This document shows, piece by piece, positions 17,509 through 27,125 of a DNA stretch of 64,000 nt. The DNA is taken from contig NZ_LWAE01000002.1 in the NCBI RefSeq assembly GCF_001623875.1, positions 1,054,001-1,118,000 of the forward strand. The letters run 5' to 3'. The DNA comes from Clostridium magnum DSM 2767. GTDB lineage: Bacteria; Bacillota; Clostridia; Clostridiales; Clostridiaceae. A program made the position numbers and the translations under genes. Under the pieces are notes generated by a model. The model was given only the letters and a program-made list of their open reading frames with translations. It was not told where the DNA came from and did not search any database. Each line of letters starts with the position of its first letter. Positions within the stretch are counted from its first letter, which is position 1.

Positions 17509-18384
17509 ATGGAACTTAGGCAGCTAATAACATTTTATAAAATTACTCAATTTAAAAGTTTTATAAAGGCAGCAGAGAGTCTTGGATATGCTCAATCTAC
17601 AATTACGACACAAATTCAACTTTTGGAAAAAGAACTCGGAATAAAATTATTTGAAAAGATTGGACGGAATATGGAACTAACCTCGAAGGGTTTAATTTTT
17701 CTTGAATATGCTGAAAAAATAGTAAATCTTGCATATGAAGCTAAAGAGGCAGTAGTTGATAAAGACACTCTAAAAGGAACACTAAAAATTGGTGTTGTTG
17801 AATCACTTTGTACAATTAAGCTTCCAGAATTACTTAAGGATTTTCATATGAAGTATCCAGAGGTAGAAGTAATTATAAAAATAGGCACTTGCACTGACCT
17901 ACAAAACATGTTAAAAAATAATGCTGTTGATTTGATTTTTACCTTAGGTGAGGTGATAAAAGATTCAGATTTAATTTCATGTATGTGCTATAAAGAAAAT
18001 ATGGCAATTTTAGCATCTCCATTAAATAGACTAAAAGGCAAATTGAAACTTACATTAAGAGATATATCAGAGGAATCATTAATTCTTACTGAAAAAGGAT
18101 GCAGCTACAGAAGTGTTTTTGAATTAATGTTCCATAAAGAAGGTTTGCAGCCTCATTTAGCTTTGGAGATAGGAAGTATTGAAACTATTAAAAATTTTGT
18201 TATGAATAACCTAGGAATTACTTTATTGCCTATTATGACTGTAGAAGATGAACTATCTAAAGGAAATTTAGTAAAATTAGATTTGGTTGGCTGCGACTTT
18301 AATATGATGACACAAGTTTTGTATCATAAAAACAAATGGCTGACACCTGCAATGGATGCATTTATAGAGGAATTAATAAAATAA
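17509..18384 (+). CDS. LysR-family transcriptional regulator
   Basis: The 291-residue product has the usual N-terminal winged helix-turn-helix (MELRQLITFYKITQFKSFIK, then AAESLGYAQSTITTQIQLLE) and a C-terminal periplasmic-binding-like effector domain. ATG 17509 follows an aaggag site; the frame is open seven codons further up, but without such a site. It is divergent from megL and likely controls megL and the flavin reductase-like gene, perhaps in response to a sulfur amino acid or its precursor. Confidence 0.88.
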   Translation: MELRQLITFYKITQFKSFIKAAESLGYAQSTITTQIQLLEKELGIKLFEKIGRNMELTSKGLIFLEYAEKIVNLAYEAKEAVVDKDTLKGTLKIGVVESLCTIKLPELLKDFHMKYPEVEVIIKIGTCTDLQNMLKNNAVDLIFTLGEVIKDSDLISCMCYKENMAILASPLNRLKGKLKLTLRDISEESLILTEKGCSYRSVFELMFHKEGLQPHLALEIGSIETIKNFVMNNLGITLLPIMTVEDELSKGNLVKLDLVGCDFNMMTQVLYHKNKWLTPAMDAFIEELIK

Positions 18385-18442
18385 TCTGAGGCATCCTTTT
18401 TGTTTTGCCTTTAAGTTAATCTCGAATAATTGAAGGTTTGGA

Positions 18443-18470
18443 GGAATGTGATTTGAATCACATTCCTTTT
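18443..18470 (+). promoter_or_regulatory. Palindrome ggaatgtgatt-tg-aatcacattcc followed by T-run
   Basis: Eleven-base arms separated by two bases form a perfect palindrome with a core GTGATTTGAATCAC at 18448-18461. Because tttt follows, it may end lysR transcription. Its core is shared with intergenic sites at 22233 and 23294, which suggests a protein-binding site instead or in addition. Confidence 0.5.
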
Positions 18471-18642
18471 AAGCGTAATAATTTAAAATATGGTAGCAAA
18501 CATTTTTTAAGTATCATTATTATAACTTTGCTATTAGAACAGGTTAACAGTGAGCAAAACAAGTATTAAAACGATATAAGGTATAATTCTTAAGAAAATT
18601 TTAAAAATATTTAATATATGGAATAATTTGGGGGAAAAATGA

Positions 18643-19602
18643 ATGAACTTATTTAAAAATAAGAAACTTAAAAATTTAGATGATAAGCAAGTAAGAGATA
18701 ATGAAGAAAGAAAAAAGAAGACAAAACAATTACAGTATGAAACTAATGATTTTATTCAAAAGATGAGCAAGTTGTTAGCTGGGACTGTAAAACAGCACCA
18801 TATGGTAGACGATCAACATGATGTCTTAGAAAAGCTTGCTGATGAAGTAAAAGTACATATGAGTGAAATTTCTAGTTTAACAGAAAATACTAATGACTTA
18901 ACAGATAAATTATATTCAGAGGGGAATAACCTTATAGAAATTACAAAAGATACAGTTAAGAAATCATATGAAGGTAAAAATGCTATTGAAGAAATTGTAG
19001 AAATAGTAAGATCCTTAGAAAATGAGAATAGGAATAATGCTAAAAACATAAATGAATTGGCAAGAGGATTTTCCAAAGTGAATGAAGTTATACAGCTAAT
19101 AACAAATATAGCAAATCGAACAAATATACTAGCTTTAAATGCATCGATAGAAGCAGCTAGAGCAGGAGAGCATGGAAAAGGTTTTGCTATAGTTGCAGGC
19201 GAAATAAGAAACCTAGCGGAAATGACCAAGCAAAGCACTAAGGATATTTCTGTATTAATAGGTGGTATAGAGAATGAAACAAAGGTTGTCTTAAATAATT
19301 CTGATAAATCAAAAGAAGTTATTGCTAAAGGAGTTAATACTTCAGGAAATGCAACAGAAAAGATAGAAGAAAGTTTATCTTCTATAGCAAAAGTTGAGCA
19401 GGAAGTAAGAGAAGTAATGAAGATTTTAATAAATCAAAAACGCCATATCGAAAACATGAGTAAAGAAATAATGAATGTTGATGAAATATTAAAAATAACC
19501 TCAAAAACTATAATAAATCATATAGAAGAGGCAAGCATTGTAGACAGGCAGTTGGAAGAAACAAAAGTACAATTAGAATCTTATAGTAAAAAGGTAATAT
19601 AG
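18643..19602 (+). CDS. Soluble methyl-accepting chemotaxis-like protein
   Basis: The 319-residue product has no membrane segment and consists of a long helical coiled coil. The signalling hairpin is clear around residue 165: [41 protein letters not shown]. It would interact with CheA/CheW-type partners in the cytoplasm. No sensory domain is recognisable in the first 100 residues. It stands alone, with an AAA-RyR gene 65 bases downstream behind a hairpin. Confidence 0.9.
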   Translation: MNLFKNKKLKNLDDKQVRDNEERKKKTKQLQYETNDFIQKMSKLLAGTVKQHHMVDDQHDVLEKLADEVKVHMSEISSLTENTNDLTDKLYSEGNNLIEITKDTVKKSYEGKNAIEEIVEIVRSLENENRNNAKNINELARGFSKVNEVIQLITNIANRTNILALNASIEAARAGEHGKGFAIVAGEIRNLAEMTKQSTKDISVLIGGIENETKVVLNNSDKSKEVIAKGVNTSGNATEKIEESLSSIAKVEQEVREVMKILINQKRHIENMSKEIMNVDEILKITSKTIINHIEEASIVDRQLEETKVQLESYSKKVI

Positions 19603-19609
19603 TAAGATT

Positions 19610-19647
19610 AAATTTAGTACAATGCATATGTTACTTGTGCTAAATTT
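19610..19647 (+). terminator. Hairpin between the chemotaxis gene and the AAA-RyR gene
   Basis: Arms aaatttagtacaa and ttgtgctaaattt enclose a 12-base loop. There is one G-T pair. A short T-rich stretch follows, so it may be a weak terminator. Confidence 0.5.
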
Positions 19648-19667
19648 ATTAAGATAGGAGCTTAAAG

Positions 19668-22229
19668 ATGAAAAACAAAAATTTTAAAATTGTAGTGTCA
19701 GGTGATATCTGTATAAATGTACTGCAATGGGTAACATATCCTAATAGTAATAACGGTTTAAACTGGCAGACTCATTTAAATATGCATAATGCTTTAAAAC
19801 CAGGAGGAGCACTACTTCTATCGAAGTTTGTAGAGTTGGCAACAGAAGCTTCAGTATTTTCACCGCAGATACGTGATATAGAATGGGTTTGGCAAAGAGA
19901 GTTTCTTAGTTCCACTGTAGAATTGGATAAATTTACTAAATACGATGATGAAACTAATAGTAGTAATGTGTATAGAATAAAGCGTTTGATGGGATTTACT
20001 GAAGCTATGTCAGGTATGCCGAGATTACTGCCTATAATGGACGACAATCCTAGTGCAGATATGGTTATATTGGATGACGAAGATAATGGCTTTAATTTCA
20101 GCAAGGATTTTTGGCCTTTGGCTTTACAATCTACTGAAACATCACCGATTATATTATATAAAATGAATAATCCTATTGGTTCTAGTGAGCTTTGGAAGCA
20201 TTTGCAAAAGTCTCACAATGAAAAGACAATAGTTATTATAAATGGTGATGATTTGCGTTCAAAGGGTGTTAATATAAGTAAAAGCCTCTCATGGGAGAGA
20301 ACAGCACAAGATTTTGTTTGGCAAATTAGTAACAATCCAAATCTTGCTTTCCTTGCAAGTTGTCGTCACCTTATAATACCTTTTGGACTTGAAGGTGCAA
20401 TTTATTATAGAAATGAGGGTACACCTGAAACTAGATTATATTTTCTGCCATATGGATTTGAAGGAAGTTTTATTAAAGACACTCAAGGTAAAATGATTGG
20501 ACTTACATCCTGTTTTGTAGCAGGACTTGCAAGTGCTATTGTTACGGGAAGTCAAGATAATGAAGAGTTATACGAATCAATAGGAACAGGAATACGGCAA
20601 GGAATCGTTTCAGCTCAGAAATACTTTATTGAAGGTTTTGGAGAAAATCTAGAAAAATATTCATTTCCTAATTCTTCAATATTTATTAAAAAGGAAGAAG
20701 ATTTTGTACATAAGGATCATGTGCAAGATGTATTAGTGCCTGTGTCATCAAATTCTAATTGTCGTTCTTGTTGGTATATTTTAAAAGATAAAAGTTCTAC
20801 TAACCTAGCTGAAATAGCGTATGATATAGTTAAAAATGGAGTTAAAAGTGCATTGAAATCTATTCCTATAGCACAATTTGGGAATTTAACAACAGTAGAT
20901 AAGGCAGAAATAGAAAGTTATAGAAGTATCAAAAATCTTATGATGGAATACATATCCACTAAAAATACAGTTAGGCCTCTTTCAATTGCTGTATTTGGGA
21001 CACCTGGTTCAGGGAAATCTTTTGGTATAGTAGAAGTGGCTAATAGTATTGCATCAAATTTAATTAAAAAACTAGATTTTAATTTATCCCAATTCCGTTC
21101 ACCGTTAGATTTAGTGAATTCATTTCATAAAGTAAGAGACATTGTATTAGAAGGAAAAATTCCACTAGTATTTTTTGATGAATTTGACTCTGCACTTGAA
21201 GGAAAGCTTGGATGGTTAAAATATTTCTTGGCTCCAATGCAGGATGGTACATTTAGAGAGGGAGATTCTATCCATCCTATAGGAAAAGCCATTTTTGTAT
21301 TTGCTGGAGGAACAAGTAATACTTTTAAAGAATTTTGTGGAGAAGATTTGAAAGATGAAAATGAACAAAAGAAGTTTTTACTTGAGTTTAAAGGTGCAAA
21401 AGGTCCAGATTTTATAAGTCGTTTAAGAGGTTATGTAAATATTCTTGGACCTAATCGAACTGATGAAAAATGGGATCATTTGTTTATAATCCGAAGAGCG
21501 ATGCTGCTACGTTCACTATTGGAACGTAAAGTATCTCATCTTATAAATGATAATGGTGAAGCTCAAATTGATGATGGTGTACTAAGAGCCTTACTTAAAA
21601 TTAGAAGATATAAACATGAATCAAGATCTATGGAAGCAATACTGGAAATGAGTATGCTGACAAATGCGAAAAAGTGGGAGCAATCAGATCTACCATCTAA
21701 AGAACAATTAAAACTACATGTAGATGAAGAGCAATTTTTACGTCATTTAATGCATGATGCATTTTATAGTGAGAGAATTGAGAGTCTTGCAATGGCTATT
21801 TACGAAAAAAATAAAAATATAGATTCAGATTATAGTATGCCATGGCAGGAGCTTAGTGAAGATACCAAAAACTCTATTAGGCATCAGGCAAAAAATATTC
21901 CTAATGCTTTACTTAAAATTAATTATGACGTTGTGTCTGTTAAAGAAAGTGAAGTCTTTATAGAGTTTACAGCTAGAGAATTAGAAGTTTTAGCTGAGAA
22001 TGAACATAAGAGTTGGTATAACTATAGAAAAAAGGCAGGTTGGAAGTATAGTGAAGTTAAGGATAACACTAAAAAGACTGATCCAACGCTTGTAGCCTGG
22101 GATAATTTATCAAGTGATAAAAAAAATAAGATATATGAAATGGTTAAGGCTTGGCCAGAAATATTAGCAAAATCAAATTTTAAGATAGACCGATTGAAAT
22201 TTATGTGTTATTGCGAAAATAAGATTTAA
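19668..22229 (+). CDS. Large AAA-type ATPase with a C-terminal RyR domain
   Basis: The 853-residue product has an N-terminal region of about 420 residues of unknown fold and then an AAA ATPase core: Walker A FGTPGSGKSFGIVE at about 443 and Walker B IPLVFFDEFDSALEG at about 500. Arginine-rich motifs (FISRLRGYVNILGPNR, RRAMLLRS) follow. The last 90 residues match the RyR repeat found in ryanodine receptors and in bacterial proteins: ELEVLAENEHKSWYNYRKKAGW, then KKTDPTLVAWDNLSSDKK. In bacteria RyR domains appear in proteins thought to sense nucleotides or stress signals. No membrane segment is present. The precise function is unknown. The start follows a taggagc site. Confidence 0.75.
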   Translation: MKNKNFKIVVSGDICINVLQWVTYPNSNNGLNWQTHLNMHNALKPGGALLLSKFVELATEASVFSPQIRDIEWVWQREFLSSTVELDKFTKYDDETNSSNVYRIKRLMGFTEAMSGMPRLLPIMDDNPSADMVILDDEDNGFNFSKDFWPLALQSTETSPIILYKMNNPIGSSELWKHLQKSHNEKTIVIINGDDLRSKGVNISKSLSWERTAQDFVWQISNNPNLAFLASCRHLIIPFGLEGAIYYRNEGTPETRLYFLPYGFEGSFIKDTQGKMIGLTSCFVAGLASAIVTGSQDNEELYESIGTGIRQGIVSAQKYFIEGFGENLEKYSFPNSSIFIKKEEDFVHKDHVQDVLVPVSSNSNCRSCWYILKDKSSTNLAEIAYDIVKNGVKSALKSIPIAQFGNLTTVDKAEIESYRSIKNLMMEYISTKNTVRPLSIAVFGTPGSGKSFGIVEVANSIASNLIKKLDFNLSQFRSPLDLVNSFHKVRDIVLEGKIPLVFFDEFDSALEGKLGWLKYFLAPMQDGTFREGDSIHPIGKAIFVFAGGTSNTFKEFCGEDLKDENEQKKFLLEFKGAKGPDFISRLRGYVNILGPNRTDEKWDHLFIIRRAMLLRSLLERKVSHLINDNGEAQIDDGVLRALLKIRRYKHESRSMEAILEMSMLTNAKKWEQSDLPSKEQLKLHVDEEQFLRHLMHDAFYSERIESLAMAIYEKNKNIDSDYSMPWQELSEDTKNSIRHQAKNIPNALLKINYDVVSVKESEVFIEFTARELEVLAENEHKSWYNYRKKAGWKYSEVKDNTKKTDPTLVAWDNLSSDKKNKIYEMVKAWPEILAKSNFKIDRLKFMCYCENKI

Positions 22230-22232
22230 CTA

Positions 22233-22246
22233 GTGATTTAAATCAC
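22233..22246. promoter_or_regulatory. Palindrome gtgatttaaatcac upstream of the DUF1858 gene
   Basis: This perfect 14-base palindrome lies directly behind the AAA-RyR stop and 80 bases before the DUF1858 gene. It has the same half-sites as those at 18448 and 23294. CRP/FNR-family proteins bind sites of this general type, but no such regulator is encoded in the window. Confidence 0.5.
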
Positions 22247-22327
22247 ATTATTTATAAAGAATATTTGATACAATTCTATCAGAATCTTAGTATTTGAAAG
22301 GGAGAATATAAAAAAGGAGGGGATTAT

Positions 22328-22555
22328 TTGAGTAAGGTAATAGATTTGTCAAAGACAGTGTATCAATTATATAAGGAAGATCCGGAAGTAATTGAGATTA
22401 TGAAGGAAATAGGTTTTGAAAGTATATCAGATCCTGCAAAGTTGAATACCGTAGGAAGATTTGTGACAATACCTAAAGGCGCGGAAATGAAGGGGATTGA
22501 AATAGAAAAGATTAAGGATGAATTTATTAAAAGAGGATATAGTGTAAAGATGTAA
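22328..22555 (+). CDS. Small DUF1858-type protein
   Basis: The 75-residue cytoplasmic product resembles the DUF1858 family of small helical domains often linked to redox proteins: VIDLSKTVYQLYKEDPEVIEIMKEIGFESI, with a C-terminal helix KIKDEFIKRGYSVKM. TTG 22328 is preceded by a strong aaggagggg site. Upstream is a CRP/FNR-like palindrome, and a terminator follows. The role is not known. Confidence 0.65.
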   Translation: MSKVIDLSKTVYQLYKEDPEVIEIMKEIGFESISDPAKLNTVGRFVTIPKGAEMKGIEIEKIKDEFIKRGYSVKM

Positions 22556-22581
22556 TTAGGTTACATTTTCAGATTGATATA

Positions 22582-22630
22582 AAACTATTGCTGTTATGGA
22601 TAATTACTATAGCAGTCAATAGCTTTTTTC
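22582..22630 (+). terminator. Terminator after the DUF1858 gene
   Basis: An imperfect hairpin pairs ctattgctg with cagtcaatag and is followed by a run of six T. Confidence 0.6.
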
Positions 22631-22694
22631 AGTTAATTCATCTGCTCTGATAAAAGAAATAGCAGAGCAGACTAGAAGAGTGGAGGTTGATCAT

Positions 22695-23270
22695 ATGGAT
22701 TTGCTTAGCAAGACAACATTTAGAAAGCTCGTTCTTGAAAAAAGGGATGCAGTAGCCATGGACACAAGAAAAAAGTGGGATGAAGAAGTATTTAAAAGAA
22801 TAATACACAACGAATTTTATATAAACTCAAATATCATATTTACTTTTGTAAGTTTTGGCAGTGAAGTAAATACTCATCAAATAATAAATTTAGCGCTAAA
22901 TGATAATAAAATTATTTATGTACCAAAAATCAAATCAAAAGAGAAGGGTATAGAGATATTTAGAATTAATAGTTTGTCTGATTTAAGACCTGGTTACTTT
23001 GACATATTAGAACCATCGGAGAATTGTTCTGCAGCAGATAGTCGTGATATAGATCTTATACTCATGCCAGGTGTAGCCTTTGATAGGCAGGGTGGACGAC
23101 TAGGATATGGGGCGGGATTTTATGACCGTTTTCTTACGAAAATGAGCAAGAAAGTTTCAAAAATAGCTTTGGCATATCAGCTTCAAGTAGTAAACAGTGT
23201 TCCAATGGAAAGCTCTGATGTAAGAATAGATGGAATCATTACAAATGAAGAACTAATAACCATAAATTAA
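22695..23270 (+). CDS. 5-formyltetrahydrofolate cyclo-ligase
   Basis: The 191-residue enzyme converts 5-formyl-THF to 5,10-methenyl-THF with ATP. Family motifs are visible: [11 protein letters not shown] at the N terminus, [16 protein letters not shown], and the ATP/folate-binding [26 protein letters not shown]. ATG 22695 is preceded by gtggagg; a GTG at 22680 overlaps that site. The gene is monocistronic, with a strong hairpin behind it. Confidence 0.9.
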   Translation: [191 protein letters not shown]

Positions 23271-23293
23271 AGATATCTACAGAAGGCTAATGT

Positions 23294-23307
23294 GTGATTA
23301 TAATCAC
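23294..23307. promoter_or_regulatory. Palindrome gtgattataatcac upstream of the nitrite/sulfite reductase gene
   Basis: This 14-base palindrome has the same half-sites (GTGATT/AATCAC) as those at 18448 and 22233. It lies between the cyclo-ligase stop and its terminator, about 170 bases ahead of the siroheme reductase gene, which is a common target type for CRP/FNR-family control in anaerobes. Confidence 0.5.
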
Positions 23308-23350
23308 GGCATAATTGGCAATTGAAAGCTATAATAAAATACAAAATACT

Positions 23351-23396
23351 TTTATAAAAACATATAAAATCAATAGATTTTATATGTTTTTATAAA
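23351..23396. terminator. Strong hairpin after the cyclo-ligase gene
   Basis: Twenty-base perfect arms (tttataaaaacatataaaat and its complement) surround a six-base loop. The AT-rich stem has T-rich flanks in both directions. Confidence 0.75.
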
Positions 23397-23464
23397 GAAA
23401 AGAAGAATAGTATTTATTTTGAGTTTCGTTCTAGTAATTCTATGTAATTGAAGGAGGATTTTTG

Positions 23465-25069
23465 ATGTCTTATGATGCAGCTTGGTCTAAAAATGAAAAG
23501 TTAAATGAAGTGGAAGTTATTAAAATTGAGAAAGATGGTTTGGATGTAATAGAAACCATAATTGAAAAGTATTCAAAGGAAGGTTATGATTCTATAACCG
23601 CTGAAGATATGAATAGATTTAAGTGGGCTGGAGTTTACGAACAAAAACCTAAAAATGGATACTTTATGATGAGAGTGCGTATAAACTCTGGAATAATGAG
23701 TTCAGAACAGGCAAATATTTTAGCACTTATTGCTAAGGATTATGGACGAGGTATTGCTAATGTTACTACAAGAGGAGCGGTACAATTTCACTGGATTAGA
23801 GTACAAGACCTACCTTATATTTTTGAAAGGCTTAAAGCTTGTGGGTTGAGTTCCTTTGAAGCTTGTGGTGATTGTCCAAGAACAATAGTAGGAAATCCTC
23901 TTGCAGGCATTGATAAAGACGAGCTTATGGATACAACAGAGATTGTAGAGGAAGTTAATCAATTATTTTTACGCAATAAAGATTTTTCTAATTTGCCAAG
24001 AAAATTTAAAATATCCATCTCTGCTAGTACCCGCAATGCAGCTCATGCTCAAATTAACGATATTGCCTTCACTCCGACAGTAAAAAATATTGGAGGAAAA
24101 GAGGTCATAGGCTTTCATGTGTGGGTTGGAGGGGGCCTTTCTGCTATCCCTTATTTGGCACAAAAGCTCAATATTTTTGTAAAACCAGAAGAAGTAGTTA
24201 AAGTTGCTAAGGGAGTATGTACTATTTTTAGAGATTATGGCTATAGAGAAAAGCGTACTCGTGCCCGTTTAAAATTTTTAGTAGCAGACTGGGGAATAGA
24301 AAAGTTTAAAAGCAAATTATTAGAGCTTATTGGAGAAATGCCAAATATGGGTGAAGATAAAAGATCCTCATGGAATGCTTCTTATTACTTTGGAGTGCAT
24401 TCTCAAAGGCAAAAAGGCAAAAGTTATATTGGAATTAACTTGCCTCTAGGTGAGATTAGCTCTCACCAACTTCTTGAACTTGCTGATATTTCGGCAAAAT
24501 ATGGAGACGATAAACTGAGAACTACCCTATCTCAAAACTTGATTATTACAGGGATAAATGATGAAGATGTAGAGTTTTTATTAAGAATGGATATCTTTAA
24601 GAACTTATCTCCTAGCCCAGATGCATTCATGGGATATACAGTTTCTTGTACTGGAAAGGAGTTTTGTAATTTAGCCATTGTTGAAACAAAGGAATTAGCT
24701 AAAAAAGTTACTAAATATCTTGCTTCTAAAATTGAATTAGACACGCCAATTCGTATTCATTTTACGGGGTGCCCTAATTCCTGTGGACAAAAACATATAG
24801 CTGATATTAGTCTTCAAGGAGCAGTTATAAAAACTGAAAATGGTAATGAAGATGCTTTCACTTTATGGATAGGTGGAACATTAAGTGGAAATGGAAAATT
24901 TGCAGAAAATCTAAATTATCGTGTAAAAGCGGATGAGGTCCATATAGTCCTTGAAAAAATAATACTTTTCTTTAAGGATAATAAACTGGAAAATGAGACC
25001 TTTACTGATTTTATTGATCGAGTTGAAATTGGTGAAGTTAAAAATAATATTTTGAGCATAGAAAATTAG
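23465..25069 (+). CDS. Siroheme nitrite/sulfite reductase (ferredoxin type)
   Basis: The 534-residue product matches the NirA/SirA family, which reduces nitrite to ammonia or sulfite to sulfide with six electrons. Two ferrodoxin-like half domains (RGIANVTTRGAVQFHW; DDKLRTTLSQNLIITG) surround siroheme-binding parts. The [4Fe-4S]-siroheme cysteines are intact in SCTGKEFCNLAIVETKELA and FTGCPNSCGQKHIADISLQG. ATG 23465 lies behind aaggagga; the in-frame TTG 23462 is too close. Substrate preference cannot be read from sequence. A separate sulfite reductase (asrABC) is present, so nitrite is the more likely substrate. Confidence 0.88.
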   Translation: MSYDAAWSKNEKLNEVEVIKIEKDGLDVIETIIEKYSKEGYDSITAEDMNRFKWAGVYEQKPKNGYFMMRVRINSGIMSSEQANILALIAKDYGRGIANVTTRGAVQFHWIRVQDLPYIFERLKACGLSSFEACGDCPRTIVGNPLAGIDKDELMDTTEIVEEVNQLFLRNKDFSNLPRKFKISISASTRNAAHAQINDIAFTPTVKNIGGKEVIGFHVWVGGGLSAIPYLAQKLNIFVKPEEVVKVAKGVCTIFRDYGYREKRTRARLKFLVADWGIEKFKSKLLELIGEMPNMGEDKRSSWNASYYFGVHSQRQKGKSYIGINLPLGEISSHQLLELADISAKYGDDKLRTTLSQNLIITGINDEDVEFLLRMDIFKNLSPSPDAFMGYTVSCTGKEFCNLAIVETKELAKKVTKYLASKIELDTPIRIHFTGCPNSCGQKHIADISLQGAVIKTENGNEDAFTLWIGGTLSGNGKFAENLNYRVKADEVHIVLEKIILFFKDNKLENETFTDFIDRVEIGEVKNNILSIEN

Positions 25070-25086
25070 GTGGAGGAAATATATCA

Positions 25087-25224
25087 ATGGGAACAGGTTT
25101 GTTAATTGAAGGAAGTGCTAAGTTTATTACTTCAGGTTCAGAATTTGATATGATGAAAAATAAGTTTCCATTTTTAAGTAGGGTTTTAGAGATAACAATT
25201 ATATCAGCAAAACAAACATTATAA
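25087..25224 (+). pseudogene. C-terminal fragment resembling a pyridoxamine 5'-phosphate oxidase-family protein
   Basis: A frame of 45 residues (MGTGLLIEGSAKFITSGSEF and on to ISAKQTL) follows the siroheme reductase by 17 bases. It looks like the C-terminal part of a small FMN-binding split-barrel protein. A ggaggaaa site precedes it, so a short peptide may be made, but the N-terminal barrel is missing. Confidence 0.45.
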
Positions 25225-25250
25225 TTTTTTTCAATAGTGTCTAATTAATG

Positions 25251-25293
25251 TAAGCGGTTAATAACAGCTATCTTGACTGTTATTAACCGCTTA
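25251..25293. terminator. Long perfect hairpin
   Basis: Seventeen-base arms (taagcggttaataacag and its complement) enclose nine bases. It ends the transcript of the siroheme reductase region and is suited to both directions. Confidence 0.7.
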
Positions 25294-25468
25294 TGTTCAT
25301 AATATGAATATAAGCAGTTCATAAACTCTTTTATAACATTAGACGATAAAAAGAACTTAGTGCCACTTATAACACCGCTTGTAGAAGTGGAGGGTATTAG
25401 TAGCAGTTAGTTATGGGATAAAACTAATATTATAATTTTTGTTATCTAAAGAAGGGAGAGGAATTACC

Positions 25469-27121
25469 TTGTATTACATATATAATATATTAGTGCAATT
25501 TGTAGATAGAGCTACATTACTTCTGATATGTTTATTTATTATAACTAGAATGCAAAGCTTTAGAGAAATATTTTTGAAGGAGAACTACCAAAGGAAAGAT
25601 TATGCAATTATTTGCATAGTATTTTGTATATTTGCTATATTAGCAACTTATACAGGATTAAATGTAGAAGGGTCATTGGTAAACGTTAGAACAATTACTA
25701 TAGTGTCTGGAGGAATAATATTTGGTCCACTTGTGGGAATAGTAACGGGAGTGGTATCGGGACTGCATAGATATTTAATAGATATAAATGGTATAACTTC
25801 AATACCATGTCTTATAAGTAGTATAATCGCAGGAGTTGTGTCTGGATATATCAATAAAAAGGTTAAGCGGAATTATAGATGGATAGCTGGTATAGTTGCA
25901 GGAATGCTAAGTGAACTGATTACAATGATACTTATACTTATATTAAGCAAACCTCATTCCTTAGGATTCGATATAGTATCCAAAATTGCGATTCCCATGA
26001 TACTTGGACAAATTACTGTAGGATTTATTGTTTTATTAGTTCAAAGTGTAGAAGATGATAAAGAAAAGATAGCTGCCAAGCAGGCAAAATTGGCACTTGA
26101 TATTGCAAACAAAACTCTTCCATACTTTAGAAATATAAATAGCGATTCTTTAAATAAAATATGTACTATAATAAAAGAAGACATACAAGCTGATGCAGTA
26201 GCCATAACTGATAAAAAAGATATATTAGCTTATGTTGGAGTTGGAGAAGAGTATTATAATATAGGCCATGAAATAATAACTGAAGTAACTAAAGAAGCAA
26301 TAAAGAATGGCAAAATAATTATAAAAAATGATAATTTGGATGATAAAAGTGCAATGTTAAAATCAGCTATTGTAATACCACTTGAAGAAAAAAATGAAGT
26401 TATAGGAGCTTTAAAAATATACTATGGAAGAGAGCACAAAATAACTTACTCACTGCAAACTCTTGCAGTAGGGCTTTCACAGATTATTTCTACTTTAATG
26501 GAAGTGTCAAAGATTGAACAAATAAAAGAAATGGCGAATAAAGCAGAGATTAAAGCACTTCAAACTCAAATAAACCCACATTTTTTATTTAATGCATTAA
26601 ATGCTATAACTTCTTCTATAAGAATAAACCCAGATAAAGCTAGAGAACTTATAATAAATTTAGCTAGCTATTTAAGGTATAATCTAGAGCTAAATGATGA
26701 ATTTATAGATATAAAAAAAGAACTTAAACAAGTTAAAGATTATATAGAAATAGAAAAAGCTAGGTTTGGAAATAAATTAAATATGATTTATGATATAGAT
26801 GATGTAGATGTTAAAATACCTAGTCTTTCAATACAACCTCTAGTTGAGAATGCTATAGTTCATGGTATTTTAAAAGATAAAGGTGTAGGAACTGTAAATA
26901 TTAGTGTAAAAAAACATGATGAAAAGGTTAAAATATCTATAGTTGATAGCGGTGTTGGTATAAGTGAAGATATAATAGAAAGAGTTTACAACGATAACAT
27001 ACCTGAAAATAAAATTGGCCTTTACAACGTACATTTAAGACTTAAGCTTATTTATGGGGAAGGTCTTATAATAAAAAGGCTTGAAAAAGGAACTAAAATA
27101 GAATTCTATATAAAGAGGTGA
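25469..27121 (+). CDS. LytS/YpdA-type sensor histidine kinase
   Basis: The 550-residue product has about six N-terminal membrane helices of the 5TM-5TMR_LYT type ([23 protein letters not shown], a family hallmark cut here into its core). A GAF-like region follows from about 210 to 350. The phosphoacceptor region of the His_kinase family reads [16 protein letters not shown], and the ATPase motifs are [12 protein letters not shown] and DSGVGIS. TTG 25469 sits behind gggagagg; the frame is open ten codons further up. It is followed after 4 bases by its response regulator. Relatives YpdA and BtsS sense pyruvate outside the cell. Confidence 0.9.
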   Translation: MYYIYNILVQFVDRATLLLICLFIITRMQSFREIFLKENYQRKDYAIICIVFCIFAILATYTGLNVEGSLVNVRTITIVSGGIIFGPLVGIVTGVVSGLHRYLIDINGITSIPCLISSIIAGVVSGYINKKVKRNYRWIAGIVAGMLSELITMILILILSKPHSLGFDIVSKIAIPMILGQITVGFIVLLVQSVEDDKEKIAAKQAKLALDIANKTLPYFRNINSDSLNKICTIIKEDIQADAVAITDKKDILAYVGVGEEYYNIGHEIITEVTKEAIKNGKIIIKNDNLDDKSAMLKSAIVIPLEEKNEVIGALKIYYGREHKITYSLQTLAVGLSQIISTLMEVSKIEQIKEMANKAEIKALQTQINPHFLFNALNAITSSIRINPDKARELIINLASYLRYNLELNDEFIDIKKELKQVKDYIEIEKARFGNKLNMIYDIDDVDVKIPSLSIQPLVENAIVHGILKDKGVGTVNISVKKHDEKVKISIVDSGVGISEDIIERVYNDNIPENKIGLYNVHLRLKLIYGEGLIIKRLEKGTKIEFYIKR

Positions 27122-27125
27122 GATT

